9,038 nucleotides of DNA from Alphaproteobacteria bacterium (GTDB taxonomy: Bacteria; Pseudomonadota; Alphaproteobacteria; CACIAM-22H2). The notes beneath the pieces were generated by a model, which was given only the letters and a program-made list of their open reading frames with translations, did not search any database and had not been told where the DNA came from. The translations under genes and the position numbers were made by a program. Location: NCBI GenBank assembly GCA_016869915.1, contig VGDA01000117.1, forward strand, positions 1 through 9,038, in the 5' to 3' direction. Each line of letters begins with the position of its first letter. The stretch's first letter is position 1. This document shows, piece after piece, positions 1-6,942 of the stretch.

Positions 1-12
1 CAGGATGGTCAT
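1..12 (-). CDS. Start of a truncated gene, product unknown (first four codons only)
   Basis: On the minus strand an ATG at 12-10 opens a frame reading M-T-I-L before the window edge. A GGAG (plus-strand ctcc at 21-24) lies 8 bases upstream of it, which is good Shine-Dalgarno spacing. It would lie about 110 bases downstream of the stop of the exported-protein gene on the same strand, so co-transcription is possible. Four codons are too few to suggest a function. The call rests only on the start codon, the ribosome binding site and the otherwise unexplained intergenic position. Confidence 0.3.
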
Positions 13-121
13 GCGAATCGCTCCGGTCTCTGGATGGGGAGGGGCCAGTTAGTCCCGCCGGCGGCGGGCGGGCAAGGCTCGGCAGCCGCGGGCGGCGTCG
101 TTTTCCACAGGCGGGCGGCGC
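13..121. other. Intergenic spacer with a weak GC hairpin
   Basis: This spacer separates the stop of the exported-protein gene from the probable truncated minus-strand gene. It contains CCCGCC (54-59) and GGCGGG (63-68), which can pair as a 6-bp stem with a 3-base loop. No T-tract follows on either strand, so it does not meet the pattern of an intrinsic terminator. No other structure or small gene was seen here. Confidence 0.35.
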
Positions 122-2029
122 TCACCCCCCGCGCGGCGGCTGCCTGCGCTGCTGCTGGCGCTGCAGGGCGGGGTCGCGGCGGATCGCGATCGTCTCGGCG
201 CCGACCTCGATCCCGATCGTCGTGTCGGTCCGGCCGACCTGGATGTCCTCGTAGCGCTCGTCGCGCACGGGGTCCGGGAGCGCCGCCATCGGCGAGCCGT
301 CCTCGACGGCCTCGATGCCTAGCATCACCGTCTCGCGCGGGTACTTGCGGAAGTACCATGCCGCGGCGCGGTCGAAGCCGCGCAGGTTCTCGCGGATGCG
401 CTCGCGTTCGGCCTCCGTGATCGGCGCGTACCAGGCGACCGTCTCGCCGTTCGGCAGCTCCAGCTCGATCTTCGAGAAGCCCCGCTCCAGGACGAAGTCG
501 GTGAAGTCGATGCCCCTGACGCGGCGGAGCCGACCCTCCAGCGCCTTGGCGATGTCCGCGTAGCCAACCTCGCGCGCCGACGGGTTTGCGGCGAACCACG
601 CGAGCGCGGCCTCTCCGATAGCCTGGAGGTTCGCCTGCGCGATCTCCGCCGCACGGCCTTCCGACGCCTTGTCGGCGGCCGTCTTGACGGCCGCCGGCAC
701 GAGCGCGAGCGCGACCGGCCCGAGGAGCTCGGGATTGTAGAGGCCGAGCGCGAGCAGCCCGGACTTCAGCGAGGATGGCCCGTGGGCGCGCACGAGGATC
801 CCGTCGGGAAGGTTCGCGGCGACCTGGACCATCGGCGAGGGGAGGTCCGGCATGCGGCCCAGGATCGCCTGGGCGACGGGTCCGGAGAACGCGTCAGCGC
901 CGAGGCCGGAGCCGGGCTCCATCGCCGCGCCGAGCAGCGTGCGCAGCACGCGGTACAGGCGCGGCGTCGCGTAGGCGAGGCTGTTGCCCTGGTCGACGCC
1001 GAGCTCCGCGAGCGCGTCCCGGAAGGCGGGCGCCTCGGCAAGGCCGGCTCCGCGCCCGAGCGACTGCTCCGCGAAGGCGGCGCTGGACGCGAGGACGAGC
1101 GCGTCGCCGTCGACGACCAGCACCGGCTGGTTCTCGCCGAGGATCGGGACCGTCTCGGAGCCGCGGAAGGCCCGGCGGCCGGCGATGGTCGCCGGCGCGA
1201 GCTCCGGGATGGCCGCCAGCATGGGCAGCAGCTTCGGTGCGATGCCATCCACGCGCACCAGGAGGCCGCCCTTCTGCGCGAGGCCGAGGGCCCATTCCTC
1301 GAGCCGCGCGGCGTCGGGCGTCGAGGTCTCGCCGAGCCTCAGGAAGAAGGTCACGCGCCCGCGCAGCTCGGTGATCGCCTTGATCGCGTCGCCGGCGTCG
1401 ATCCCCGTCCCAGCCGCGATCGCGCCGGTGGCGAGGTCGATGTCCGCCCTGGGGTCGAAGCGGCGCGCGACGGAGACGATGGCCTGGACGAGCGCGGGCA
1501 TGTCGATCTCCGCCTCCAGGAAGAAGTCGGTGTCGGCGGGCGCGAGGCGCGTCGTGGCGAAGGGCCGCGCGGGCCCGCCCATCGCGGCGAGGAGGCCGCG
1601 GCGCGGGCCGGGGGCGTGGAGGAAGCTGCGGTTGTGGTAGCTGCCGTCGCGGCGCAGCGTCGAGCTCATGCCGATGGCGCGGATGCCCGAGATGCCGAGC
1701 TCCTCGAGGATCGCGCCGAAGTCCTGGCGATAGGCGGCGAGCTCCGGATCGTCGCCGACGACGTCCGCGACGGCCTGGGTGAGGTCGCGGCCGAGCTTCG
1801 CGAACTGGTCCTCGAAGTCGACATGGACGAAGAACGGACCGCCGAGCTGGAGCTGGGTGCGCACGGCCTCGAAGCTGCCGCCCGCGGGCGCGGCGGCGGC
1901 CGGGGGCTGCGCCTGCGCCAGCGCAGCCGGCGCGGGGAGCTCGGCGGCAAGCGCCGCGGCGGCGGCCATCGCGACGGCAGCGGCGCGCGCGCGGCGCAGG
2001 GCGGGGAGGGCGAGACGAGGGATGCGCAT
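122..2029 (-). CDS. Exported protein of unknown function with a pseudopilin-like segment
   Basis: A 635-residue protein of no family I recognise with certainty. The N-terminus (MRIPRL, then RR, then an Ala-rich hydrophobic run to about residue 30) is a signal peptide, with likely cleavage after ALA-38 or AQA-40, so it acts in the periplasm or outside the cell. Residues about 55-420 look like a soluble alpha/beta domain (GGPFFVHVDFEDQF, later repeated hydrophobic strands such as VLVVDGDALVLASS). Residues about 425-500 run from a hydrophobic stretch (LLGPVALALVPAAV) into an amphipathic helix (AQANLQAIGEAALAWFAANP) that resembles a type II/IV pseudopilin N-terminal helix. The tail is Gln/Arg-rich. 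An upstream ATG at 2107 has a better ribosome binding site (AGGAAG, 7-base gap). However, codons between the two starts include CTA, CTT, TTG and AGG, unlike the rest of the gene, and would bury the signal peptide, so I chose 2029. The gene is divergent from the operon and probably unrelated to it. Confidence 0.85.
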   Translation of the reverse strand: MRIPRLALPALRRARAAAVAMAAAAALAAELPAPAALAQAQPPAAAAPAGGSFEAVRTQLQLGGPFFVHVDFEDQFAKLGRDLTQAVADVVGDDPELAAYRQDFGAILEELGISGIRAIGMSSTLRRDGSYHNRSFLHAPGPRRGLLAAMGGPARPFATTRLAPADTDFFLEAEIDMPALVQAIVSVARRFDPRADIDLATGAIAAGTGIDAGDAIKAITELRGRVTFFLRLGETSTPDAARLEEWALGLAQKGGLLVRVDGIAPKLLPMLAAIPELAPATIAGRRAFRGSETVPILGENQPVLVVDGDALVLASSAAFAEQSLGRGAGLAEAPAFRDALAELGVDQGNSLAYATPRLYRVLRTLLGAAMEPGSGLGADAFSGPVAQAILGRMPDLPSPMVQVAANLPDGILVRAHGPSSLKSGLLALGLYNPELLGPVALALVPAAVKTAADKASEGRAAEIAQANLQAIGEAALAWFAANPSAREVGYADIAKALEGRLRRVRGIDFTDFVLERGFSKIELELPNGETVAWYAPITEAERERIRENLRGFDRAAAWYFRKYPRETVMLGIEAVEDGSPMAALPDPVRDERYEDIQVGRTDTTIGIEVGAETIAIRRDPALQRQQQRRQPPRGG

Positions 2030-2154
2030 GTCCAAAAGCCTGCCGGACGGGGATAGGATCGGGTGGGGCCGGGGCCCCGGGGCAGGGAAGGATAGGCGGG
2101 AATCCATGAATGATCTTCCTGCGCGTGGACGGGCTTCGCGGCGCGAGGCGCGCG
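2030..2154. promoter_or_regulatory. Divergent intergenic region with palindrome and flanking direct repeats
   Basis: The region lies between the two divergent starts and must hold the promoters for both. It contains the perfect 12-base palindrome CCGGGGCCCCGG at 2069-2080. Identical GGATAGG heptamers at 2051-2057 and 2090-2096 flank it on either side. The symmetric layout could be an operator for a dimeric regulator. I see no convincing -35/-10 hexamers on either strand, and in such GC-rich DNA a short GC palindrome can occur by chance. If the GNAT gene starts at 2110, or the exported-protein gene at 2107, the spacer would be shorter. Confidence 0.4.
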
Positions 2155-3018
2155 ATGCGCGACGCTGAAGCTCCGGTCCCCGGCGCCCTGCGGGCGGGCG
2201 AGGCCGCCGCGGCCGTCGGCCTGTCCGCCGAGGCCGGGTGGAACCAGGTCGAGGAGGACTGGCGCTTCATGCTGGCGGCGGGCGACGGCTTCGCGGCGCG
2301 CGACGCGGCCGATGGCAGGCTCGTCGGTTCCGCGCTCGTGCTGCCGCTGGGGCGGGCTGTCGCCTGGGTTGGCATGGTGCTCGTCGCCGCGACCCATCGC
2401 CGCCTCGGCCTCGGCACGGCCCTGTTCGCCCGCTGCCTCGACGCCTGCGCGCGGCAGGGCCTGCTCGCGGGGCTCGACGCCACCGAGATCGGCCAGCCTG
2501 TCTACGCGCGGCTCGGCTTCGTCGACGTGTACGCGCTTCGGCGCTGGCGGCTCGAGCGCGCCGTGGCGGCGCCTGCCGCCGGCACGGCCCTGCGCATCGC
2601 CGCGGTCTCGCTGGCCGACCTCGCGGCCTTGGCCGCCTTCGACGCCGCGCGCTCGGGCATGCGCCGTCCAGCGATCCTCGCGCATCTCGCCACGCGCGGG
2701 CCCGGCTTCGTCGCGCGCGACGCCGACGGCGCGCTCGCCGGCTACGTGTTGTCGCGCAATGGCCGGACGGCCATGCAGGTGGGCCCGCTCGTCGCGCGCG
2801 ACGCCGACGTCGCCCGCTCCCTCCTCGCCGCAGCGACCTCCGCCGCGCGCGGTCCCTTCGTGCTGGACGTGCCGGGCGCGCAGGAGGAACTTGCGGCGCT
2901 TCTGCGCGCGCATGGCGCCGCGAGCCCGCGCGGGTTCATGCGCATGGCGCGCGGCGATCCCGGCGCGCTGGCGCGCCCGCGCGGCCTCTTCGCGATCTCC
3001 GGGCCCGAGCTGGGGTGA
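2155..3018 (+). CDS. GNAT family N-acetyltransferase, two-domain (YitH-like C-terminal domain)
   Basis: A 287-residue cytoplasmic acetyl-CoA-dependent acyltransferase. The N-terminal GNAT domain (about 10-135) has the expected AGWNQ-x3-DW opening, a strand ending at WVGMVLVAATHRRLGLGTAL with the acetyl-CoA pyrophosphate loop R-x-x-G-x-G (R82 to G87), and the final YARLGF strand (118-122). Residues about 145-287 form a second GNAT-like domain ending in LFAISGPELG, which fits the Acetyltransf_18 (YitH) domain known from such two-domain proteins. The start at 2155 is preceded by GAGG with a 6-base gap. An in-frame ATG at 2110 would add 15 residues but has a poorer ribosome binding site. The stop is only 4 bases before the DapA-like gene, so it is probably the first gene of the operon. 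The acceptor (amino acid, amine or metabolite) is unknown. Confidence 0.85.
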   Translation: MRDAEAPVPGALRAGEAAAAVGLSAEAGWNQVEEDWRFMLAAGDGFAARDAADGRLVGSALVLPLGRAVAWVGMVLVAATHRRLGLGTALFARCLDACARQGLLAGLDATEIGQPVYARLGFVDVYALRRWRLERAVAAPAAGTALRIAAVSLADLAALAAFDAARSGMRRPAILAHLATRGPGFVARDADGALAGYVLSRNGRTAMQVGPLVARDADVARSLLAAATSAARGPFVLDVPGAQEELAALLRAHGAASPRGFMRMARGDPGALARPRGLFAISGPELG

Positions 3019-3022
3019 CGCC

Positions 3023-4087
3023 ATGACCGGACTGCACTGGAGCGACCTGCCGCCGGCGACGCTGGCCGCGCTGCGCGACGGCGCCGTCATCCCCGCGCAT
3101 CCGCTCGCGCTCGACGCGAGGCGCGCGTTCGACCGGGCGTCGCAGCGCGCGCTCACGCGCTACTACGTCGATGCCGGAGCCGGCGGGATCGCGGTCGGCG
3201 TGCACACCACACAGTTCGCGATCCGCGAGCGCGGGCTGCATCGTCCCGTCCTGGAGCTCGCGGCGGAGACAGCGTCGGCGTGGACGTCGCGGCCGCTGGT
3301 GCTCGTCGCCGGGGCGGTCGGCCGCACCGCGCAGGCGGTGGCCGAGGCGCGGCTCGCGCGCGCGCTCGGCTACCACGCCGTGCTGCTGTCGCTCGCCGCG
3401 ATGAAGGGCGCGGGCGAGGACGAGCTCGTCGGGCATTGCGCAGCGGTCGCCGCGGAGATGCCGCTGGTCGGCTTCTACCTGCAGCCCGCCGTCGGCGGCG
3501 TAGCGCTGTCGCGGCGCTTCTGGACGCGCTTCGCCGGGATCGACAACGTCGTCGCCATCAAGGTCGCGCCGTTCGACCGCTACGCGACGCTCGACGTGGT
3601 CTTCGGCGTCGCCGCCGCAGGCGCGGAGGAGCGCATCGCTCTCTACACCGGCAACGACGACCACATCGTGCTCGACCTCGCGCTGCCCTTCGTGGCGCGC
3701 GTCGGCGGGCGCGAAGTCGAGCTGCGCTTCCGCGGCGGGCTGCTCGGCCACTGGAGCGTCTGGACCTCGGGCGCCGTGCGGCTGCATGCGCGCATCCGCG
3801 CCGAGCTCGCCGCGGGTCCGCCCTCGCGCGAATTGCTGGCGCTCGACGCGATGGTGACCGACTGCAACGCCGCGCTCTTCGACGTCGCCAACGGCTTCGC
3901 CGGCTGCATCGCGGGCTGCCACGAGGTGCTGCGGCGGCAGGGCCTCATGGAGACGAACCTCTGCCTCGACCCGCGCGAGGCGATGAGCCCGGGGCAGGCG
4001 GAGGAACTCGACCGCGTGCGCGCCGCGTACCCGGAGCTTGCCGACGACGATTTCGTGGCGGCCAACCTGTCGCGCTGGCGCGGCTGA
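3023..4087 (+). CDS. Dihydrodipicolinate synthase family protein (DapA/NanA-like, divergent)
   Basis: A 354-residue (beta/alpha)8-barrel protein of the DHDPS/N-acetylneuraminate lyase superfamily, whose members make a Schiff base between lysine and a 2-keto acid for aldol or dehydration chemistry. The likely Schiff-base lysine is K180 in NVVAIKVAPFDRY, and Y152 in GFYLQP matches the catalytic tyrosine of the usual Y-N-x-P motif. The normal G-T-T-G-E motif is replaced by GVHTTQF (59-65), so the carboxylate-binding site differs from true DapA. At 354 residues it is longer than the usual 290-300, with a Cys-containing C-terminal extension (CIAGCHEVL near 295-303). Lysine biosynthesis is therefore unlikely, and a catabolic aldolase or dehydratase is the better guess. 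It starts 4 bases after the GNAT stop, with GGGGTGA just upstream. The superfamily call is firm but the substrate is unknown. Confidence 0.85.
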   Translation: MTGLHWSDLPPATLAALRDGAVIPAHPLALDARRAFDRASQRALTRYYVDAGAGGIAVGVHTTQFAIRERGLHRPVLELAAETASAWTSRPLVLVAGAVGRTAQAVAEARLARALGYHAVLLSLAAMKGAGEDELVGHCAAVAAEMPLVGFYLQPAVGGVALSRRFWTRFAGIDNVVAIKVAPFDRYATLDVVFGVAAAGAEERIALYTGNDDHIVLDLALPFVARVGGREVELRFRGGLLGHWSVWTSGAVRLHARIRAELAAGPPSRELLALDAMVTDCNAALFDVANGFAGCIAGCHEVLRRQGLMETNLCLDPREAMSPGQAEELDRVRAAYPELADDDFVAANLSRWRG

Positions 4088-4099
4088 GCGCGCTGGCGC
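4071..4099 (+). repeat. 11-base direct repeat across the end of the DapA-like gene
   Basis: CGCGCTGGCGC occurs at 4071-4081 and again at 4089-4099, offset by 18 bases, with the stop codon of the DapA-like gene between the copies. It could be a remnant of a small local duplication that placed the stop, or chance in GC-rich sequence. No function is evident. Confidence 0.4.
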
Positions 4100-4143
4100 A
4101 GTCTGCCGGCGGCGCATGCGAGGGCGGAGGAGGAGGGGCTGAG

Positions 4144-5307
4144 ATGGCGACGATCGTGCTTCCCGCGGCGGGCGGGAGGCTGGCGCCGTTCCGCACCAGC
4201 CGGCCGCGCGCCTTCGCCCGGCCCACGCGGCCCTTCGACCGCATCGCCTTTTCCGCGGCGCACGTCGTCTGCGACCCGCTCGCCGACGTCGATCCCTGGC
4301 TGGTCCCCGCGATCGACTGGGACGCCACGCTGCGCTTCCGCTCGCATCTCTGGTCGCTCGGCCTCGGCGTCGCGGAGGCCATGGACACCGCGCAGCGCGG
4401 GATGGGCCTCGACTGGCCCACGAGCCTGGAGCTGATCCGCCGTTCCGTGGCGCTGTCGCGGGCGGAAGGTGGGCGGCTCGTCGCCTGCGGCGCCGGCACG
4501 GACCACCTCGCACCAGGCCCGGGCGTCGGCATCGACGAGGTCGTCGCCGCCTACGAGGAGCAGTGCGGCGCGGTCGAGGCGGCGGGCGGTCGCATCATCC
4601 TCATGGCCTCGCGCGCGCTGGCCGCCGCGGCGCGCTCGCCCGACGACTACCACCGCGTCTACGGGCGCATCCTCCGCCAGGTCCGCGAGCCCGTCATCAT
4701 CCACTGGCTCGGCGAGATGTTCGATCCCGCGCTCGAGGGCTACTGGGGCAGCCGCGACCACTGGAAGGCGACGGATGCCTGCGTCGAGGCGATCGCGGCG
4801 AATGCCGCTAAGGTCGACGGCATCAAGGTGTCGCTGCTCGACAAGGACAAGGAGATCGTGCTGCGCCGGCGGCTGCCGGCCGGCGTGCGGATGTACTCGG
4901 GCGACGACTTCAACTACCCGGAGCTGATCGAGGGCGACGCGCTCGGCCATTCGCACGCGCTGCTCGGCATCTTCGACGCGATCGCGCCGGCGGCCTCGGC
5001 GGCGCTCGACGCACTCGCCGGCGGCGACGTCGCGGCCTATCGCGACATCCTCGCGCCGACCGTGCCGCTGTCGCGCCACGTGTTCCGCGCGCCGACGCGC
5101 TTCTACAAGACGGGCGTGGTGTTCATGGCCTATCTCAACGGGCTGCAATCGCATTTCGCGATGGTCGGCGGGCAGCAGGGCGCGCGTTCGCTGCTCCACC
5201 TCGCCGAGTTGTTCCGCCTCGCCGACGCGGCGGGACTGCTCGCGGATCCCGACGAGGCCTGCGCGCGCATGCGGCGCGTGCTGGCCGTGCACGGCGTCGA
5301 CGGCTGA
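4144..5307 (+). CDS. DUF993 family protein (DHDPS-like superfamily)
   Basis: A 387-residue protein that I recognise as the DUF993 family (PF06187), often annotated as dihydrodipicolinate synthase family protein. Characteristic stretches are the FDRIAFSAAHVVCDPLAD start of the barrel (31-48), DWDATLRFRSHLWSLGLGVAEAMDTAQRG (58-86), CGAGTDHL (115-122), VIIHWLGEMFDP (184-195), VDGIKVSLLDKDKE (224-237) and YSGDDFNYPELI (251-262). K228 in GIKVSLLD sits where the Schiff-base lysine of DHDPS lies and is the best catalytic candidate. No enzymatic activity is firmly tied to the family that I know of. A strong GGAGGAGGAGGGG ribosome binding site lies just before the ATG. The 56-base gap from the DapA-like gene is the largest within the operon. 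The pairing suggests successive steps of one pathway or a two-subunit enzyme. Confidence 0.9.
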   Translation: MATIVLPAAGGRLAPFRTSRPRAFARPTRPFDRIAFSAAHVVCDPLADVDPWLVPAIDWDATLRFRSHLWSLGLGVAEAMDTAQRGMGLDWPTSLELIRRSVALSRAEGGRLVACGAGTDHLAPGPGVGIDEVVAAYEEQCGAVEAAGGRIILMASRALAAAARSPDDYHRVYGRILRQVREPVIIHWLGEMFDPALEGYWGSRDHWKATDACVEAIAANAAKVDGIKVSLLDKDKEIVLRRRLPAGVRMYSGDDFNYPELIEGDALGHSHALLGIFDAIAPAASAALDALAGGDVAAYRDILAPTVPLSRHVFRAPTRFYKTGVVFMAYLNGLQSHFAMVGGQQGARSLLHLAELFRLADAAGLLADPDEACARMRRVLAVHGVDG

Positions 5308-5320
5308 GGGAGGCGAGGAG

Positions 5321-6082
5321 ATGGACGATCTCAGGGGCAAGCGCGTGCTGGTGACCGGCGCGAGCACCGGCATCGGCGCGGCGGTCGCGCGCGGCTTCGG
5401 CGCCGCCGGCGCCGCCGTGGCCGTGCACTACAACGCGAGCGACGCGGAGGCGGCGTCGGTCGTCGCCGACATCGCCGCCGCGGGCGGGCGCGCCGTGCCG
5501 CTGCGCGCGGACGTCCGCGACGCTGTCGCCACGCGCGATCTGGTCGCGCGCGCGCACCGCGAGCTTGGCGGGCTCGACGTGCTGGTGAACAACGCCGGCC
5601 ACCTGCTGCGCCGCGCGCCGCTCGACGAGCTCGACGAGGCACTGTTCGACGAGCTCGTGGACCTCAACATGCGCTCGGTCTTCGTGGCGACGCAGGCGGC
5701 CGCCCGGATCTTCGCCGCCCAGGGGCGCGGCAACGTGATCAGCACGACGTCGATCTCCGCGCGCAGCGGCGGCGGGCCGGGCGTCGCGCTCTACGCCGGC
5801 ACCAAGGCCTTCGTCTCGGCCTTCACGCGAAACGTCGCGCGCGAGCTCGCGCCCAGGGGCATCCGCGTCAACGCGGTGTCCCCCGGCGTCATCGAGACGC
5901 CGCTCCATGCGCGGCTGAGCTCGCCCGCCGTGATGGAGGCGATGCGCGCGGCCGTGCCGATGGCCAGGCTCGGCGCCTCCGAGGAATGCGTCGGCGCCTA
6001 TCTCTACTTCGCCTCGGACCGCCTGTCCGGCTACGTCACCGGGCAGGTGCTCGAGGTCAATGGCGGGCAGCTGATGCCATGA
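5321..6082 (+). CDS. SDR family NAD(P)-dependent oxidoreductase
   Basis: A 253-residue classical short-chain dehydrogenase/reductase of standard length, cytoplasmic and probably tetrameric like its family. It carries the cofactor motif TGASTGIG (12-19), the D64-V pair in RADV, NNAG (90-93), the active-site N116, serine(s) at S144/S146 and the Y158-x3-K162 catalytic pair (YAGTK), then the SPG (187-189) and C-terminal YVTGQVLEVNGGQ typical of FabG/glucose-dehydrogenase-like members. The second beta strand ends HYN rather than in an acidic residue, which hints at NADP(H) preference (inference). It oxidises or reduces a hydroxyl/keto group of an unknown substrate. The ribosome binding site AGGGAGGCGAGGAG directly precedes the ATG, 13 bases after the DUF993 stop. 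Its last codons overlap the next gene by 4 bases, so translation is coupled. It is not a dedicated fatty-acid FabG, as no fatty-acid genes are nearby. Confidence 0.9.
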   Translation: MDDLRGKRVLVTGASTGIGAAVARGFGAAGAAVAVHYNASDAEAASVVADIAAAGGRAVPLRADVRDAVATRDLVARAHRELGGLDVLVNNAGHLLRRAPLDELDEALFDELVDLNMRSVFVATQAAARIFAAQGRGNVISTTSISARSGGGPGVALYAGTKAFVSAFTRNVARELAPRGIRVNAVSPGVIETPLHARLSSPAVMEAMRAAVPMARLGASEECVGAYLYFASDRLSGYVTGQVLEVNGGQLMP

Positions 6083-6921
6083 TGCGGGACCTTTCGCGCC
6101 ATCCGGAGCTGCTGGCGATCAACCACGCGACGGTGCGCCGGCGCTGCGACCTGCCGACGCTCGTCGGGCTCTGCCAGCGCCGCGGCATCCGCGCGATCGC
6201 GACCTGGCGCGACCTGCTGGGAGAGGGCGGCGCGCCGGCGGCGGCACGGCTCCTGCGCCAGGCCGGCCTCCAGGTGACCGGCCATTGCCGCGCCGGGCTC
6301 TTCGCCGCGTCGGGCCCCGCGGAGCGCGCCGCCATCCTCGCGGAGAACCGGCGCGCCATCGACGAGGCGGCCGAGCTCGGCGCGCAGAGCCTCTGCGTCA
6401 TCGCGGGCGGGCTTCCCGGCGGCTCGCGCGACCTCGCCGCCGCGCATGCGGAGGTGCATGACGGGCTCGGCGCGATGCTGGAGCACGCGCGCAAGGCGGG
6501 CGTGCGGCTGGGCCTGGAGCCGCTGCACCCGATGTACGCGGCGGATCGCGCCTGCGTGAACACGATGCGCCACGCCAACGACCTCTGCGACGCGCTGGGC
6601 GACGGCATCGGCATCCTCGTCGACGTCTACCACGTGTGGTGGGACCCGCATCTCGCGCCGGAGATCGCGCGCGCCGGGGCCGTCGGCCGCATCCTCGGCT
6701 TCCATGTCTGCGACTGGCTCGTGCCGACGCGCGATTTCCTGACCGATCGCGGCATGATGGGCGACGGCGTGATCGACATCCCGCGCATCCGGGGCATGGT
6801 CGAGGCGGCGGGCTACGGGGGCTTCGTCGAGGTCGAGATCTTCTCGGCCGAGGACTGGTGGAAGCGCGATCCCGCGGAGGTGCTGGACACCTGCATGCGG
6901 CGCTACGCGAGCGCGTGCTGA
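6079..6921 (+). CDS. Sugar phosphate isomerase/epimerase family TIM-barrel protein
   Basis: A 280-residue protein of the xylose-isomerase-like TIM barrel (AP endonuclease family 2 fold), the usual length for the group that includes IolE, IolI and tagatose/psicose 3-epimerases. The expected divalent-metal ligands at strand ends are visible: E147 in LGLEPLHP, D182 with H185 in ILVDVYHVWWD, H209 in GFHVCDW, and E253 in VEVEIFS. This supports isomerisation, epimerisation or dehydration of a sugar-like substrate. The late DRGMMGDGVIDIPRI loop, with G-D-G-x-I-D, is also typical. The ATG overlaps the SDR stop (ATGA), and a second ATG follows immediately at 6082. Either could be the start. The family's N-terminal strand (LAINHATV) begins a few residues later, so the choice does not affect function. 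The specific substrate cannot be assigned. Confidence 0.88.
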   Translation: MMRDLSRHPELLAINHATVRRRCDLPTLVGLCQRRGIRAIATWRDLLGEGGAPAAARLLRQAGLQVTGHCRAGLFAASGPAERAAILAENRRAIDEAAELGAQSLCVIAGGLPGGSRDLAAAHAEVHDGLGAMLEHARKAGVRLGLEPLHPMYAADRACVNTMRHANDLCDALGDGIGILVDVYHVWWDPHLAPEIARAGAVGRILGFHVCDWLVPTRDFLTDRGMMGDGVIDIPRIRGMVEAAGYGGFVEVEIFSAEDWWKRDPAEVLDTCMRRYASAC

Positions 6922-6942
6922 CGGGGAACGGGGGAGGGCGAC

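Noticed and set aside
54..68. Intrinsic terminator after the exported-protein gene
   Set aside because: The hairpin CCCGCC/GGCGGG has only 6 bp, and no T-run follows on the minus strand.
9..599. Open minus-strand frame of 196 codons at the left end
   Set aside because: It overlaps the exported-protein gene in another frame, is Arg/Pro-rich low-complexity and has no domain features. It is typical of spurious frames in GC-rich DNA.
782..2056. Long plus-strand open frame opposite the exported-protein gene
   Set aside because: The translation is Arg/Ala/Glu-rich without recognisable motifs, whereas the minus frame has a signal peptide and ordered strand/helix pattern. It is an antisense shadow.
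3023..4087. Assignment of the DapA-like gene as true lysine-biosynthesis dapA
   Set aside because: The TTGE motif is missing, the protein is about 55 residues too long, and the neighbours are catabolic-type enzymes and not lysine genes.
3643..5373. Long minus-strand open frame opposite the DapA-like, DUF993 and SDR genes
   Set aside because: The opposite strand carries recognisable family motifs in three consecutive genes. The antisense translation is compositionally biased with no motifs.
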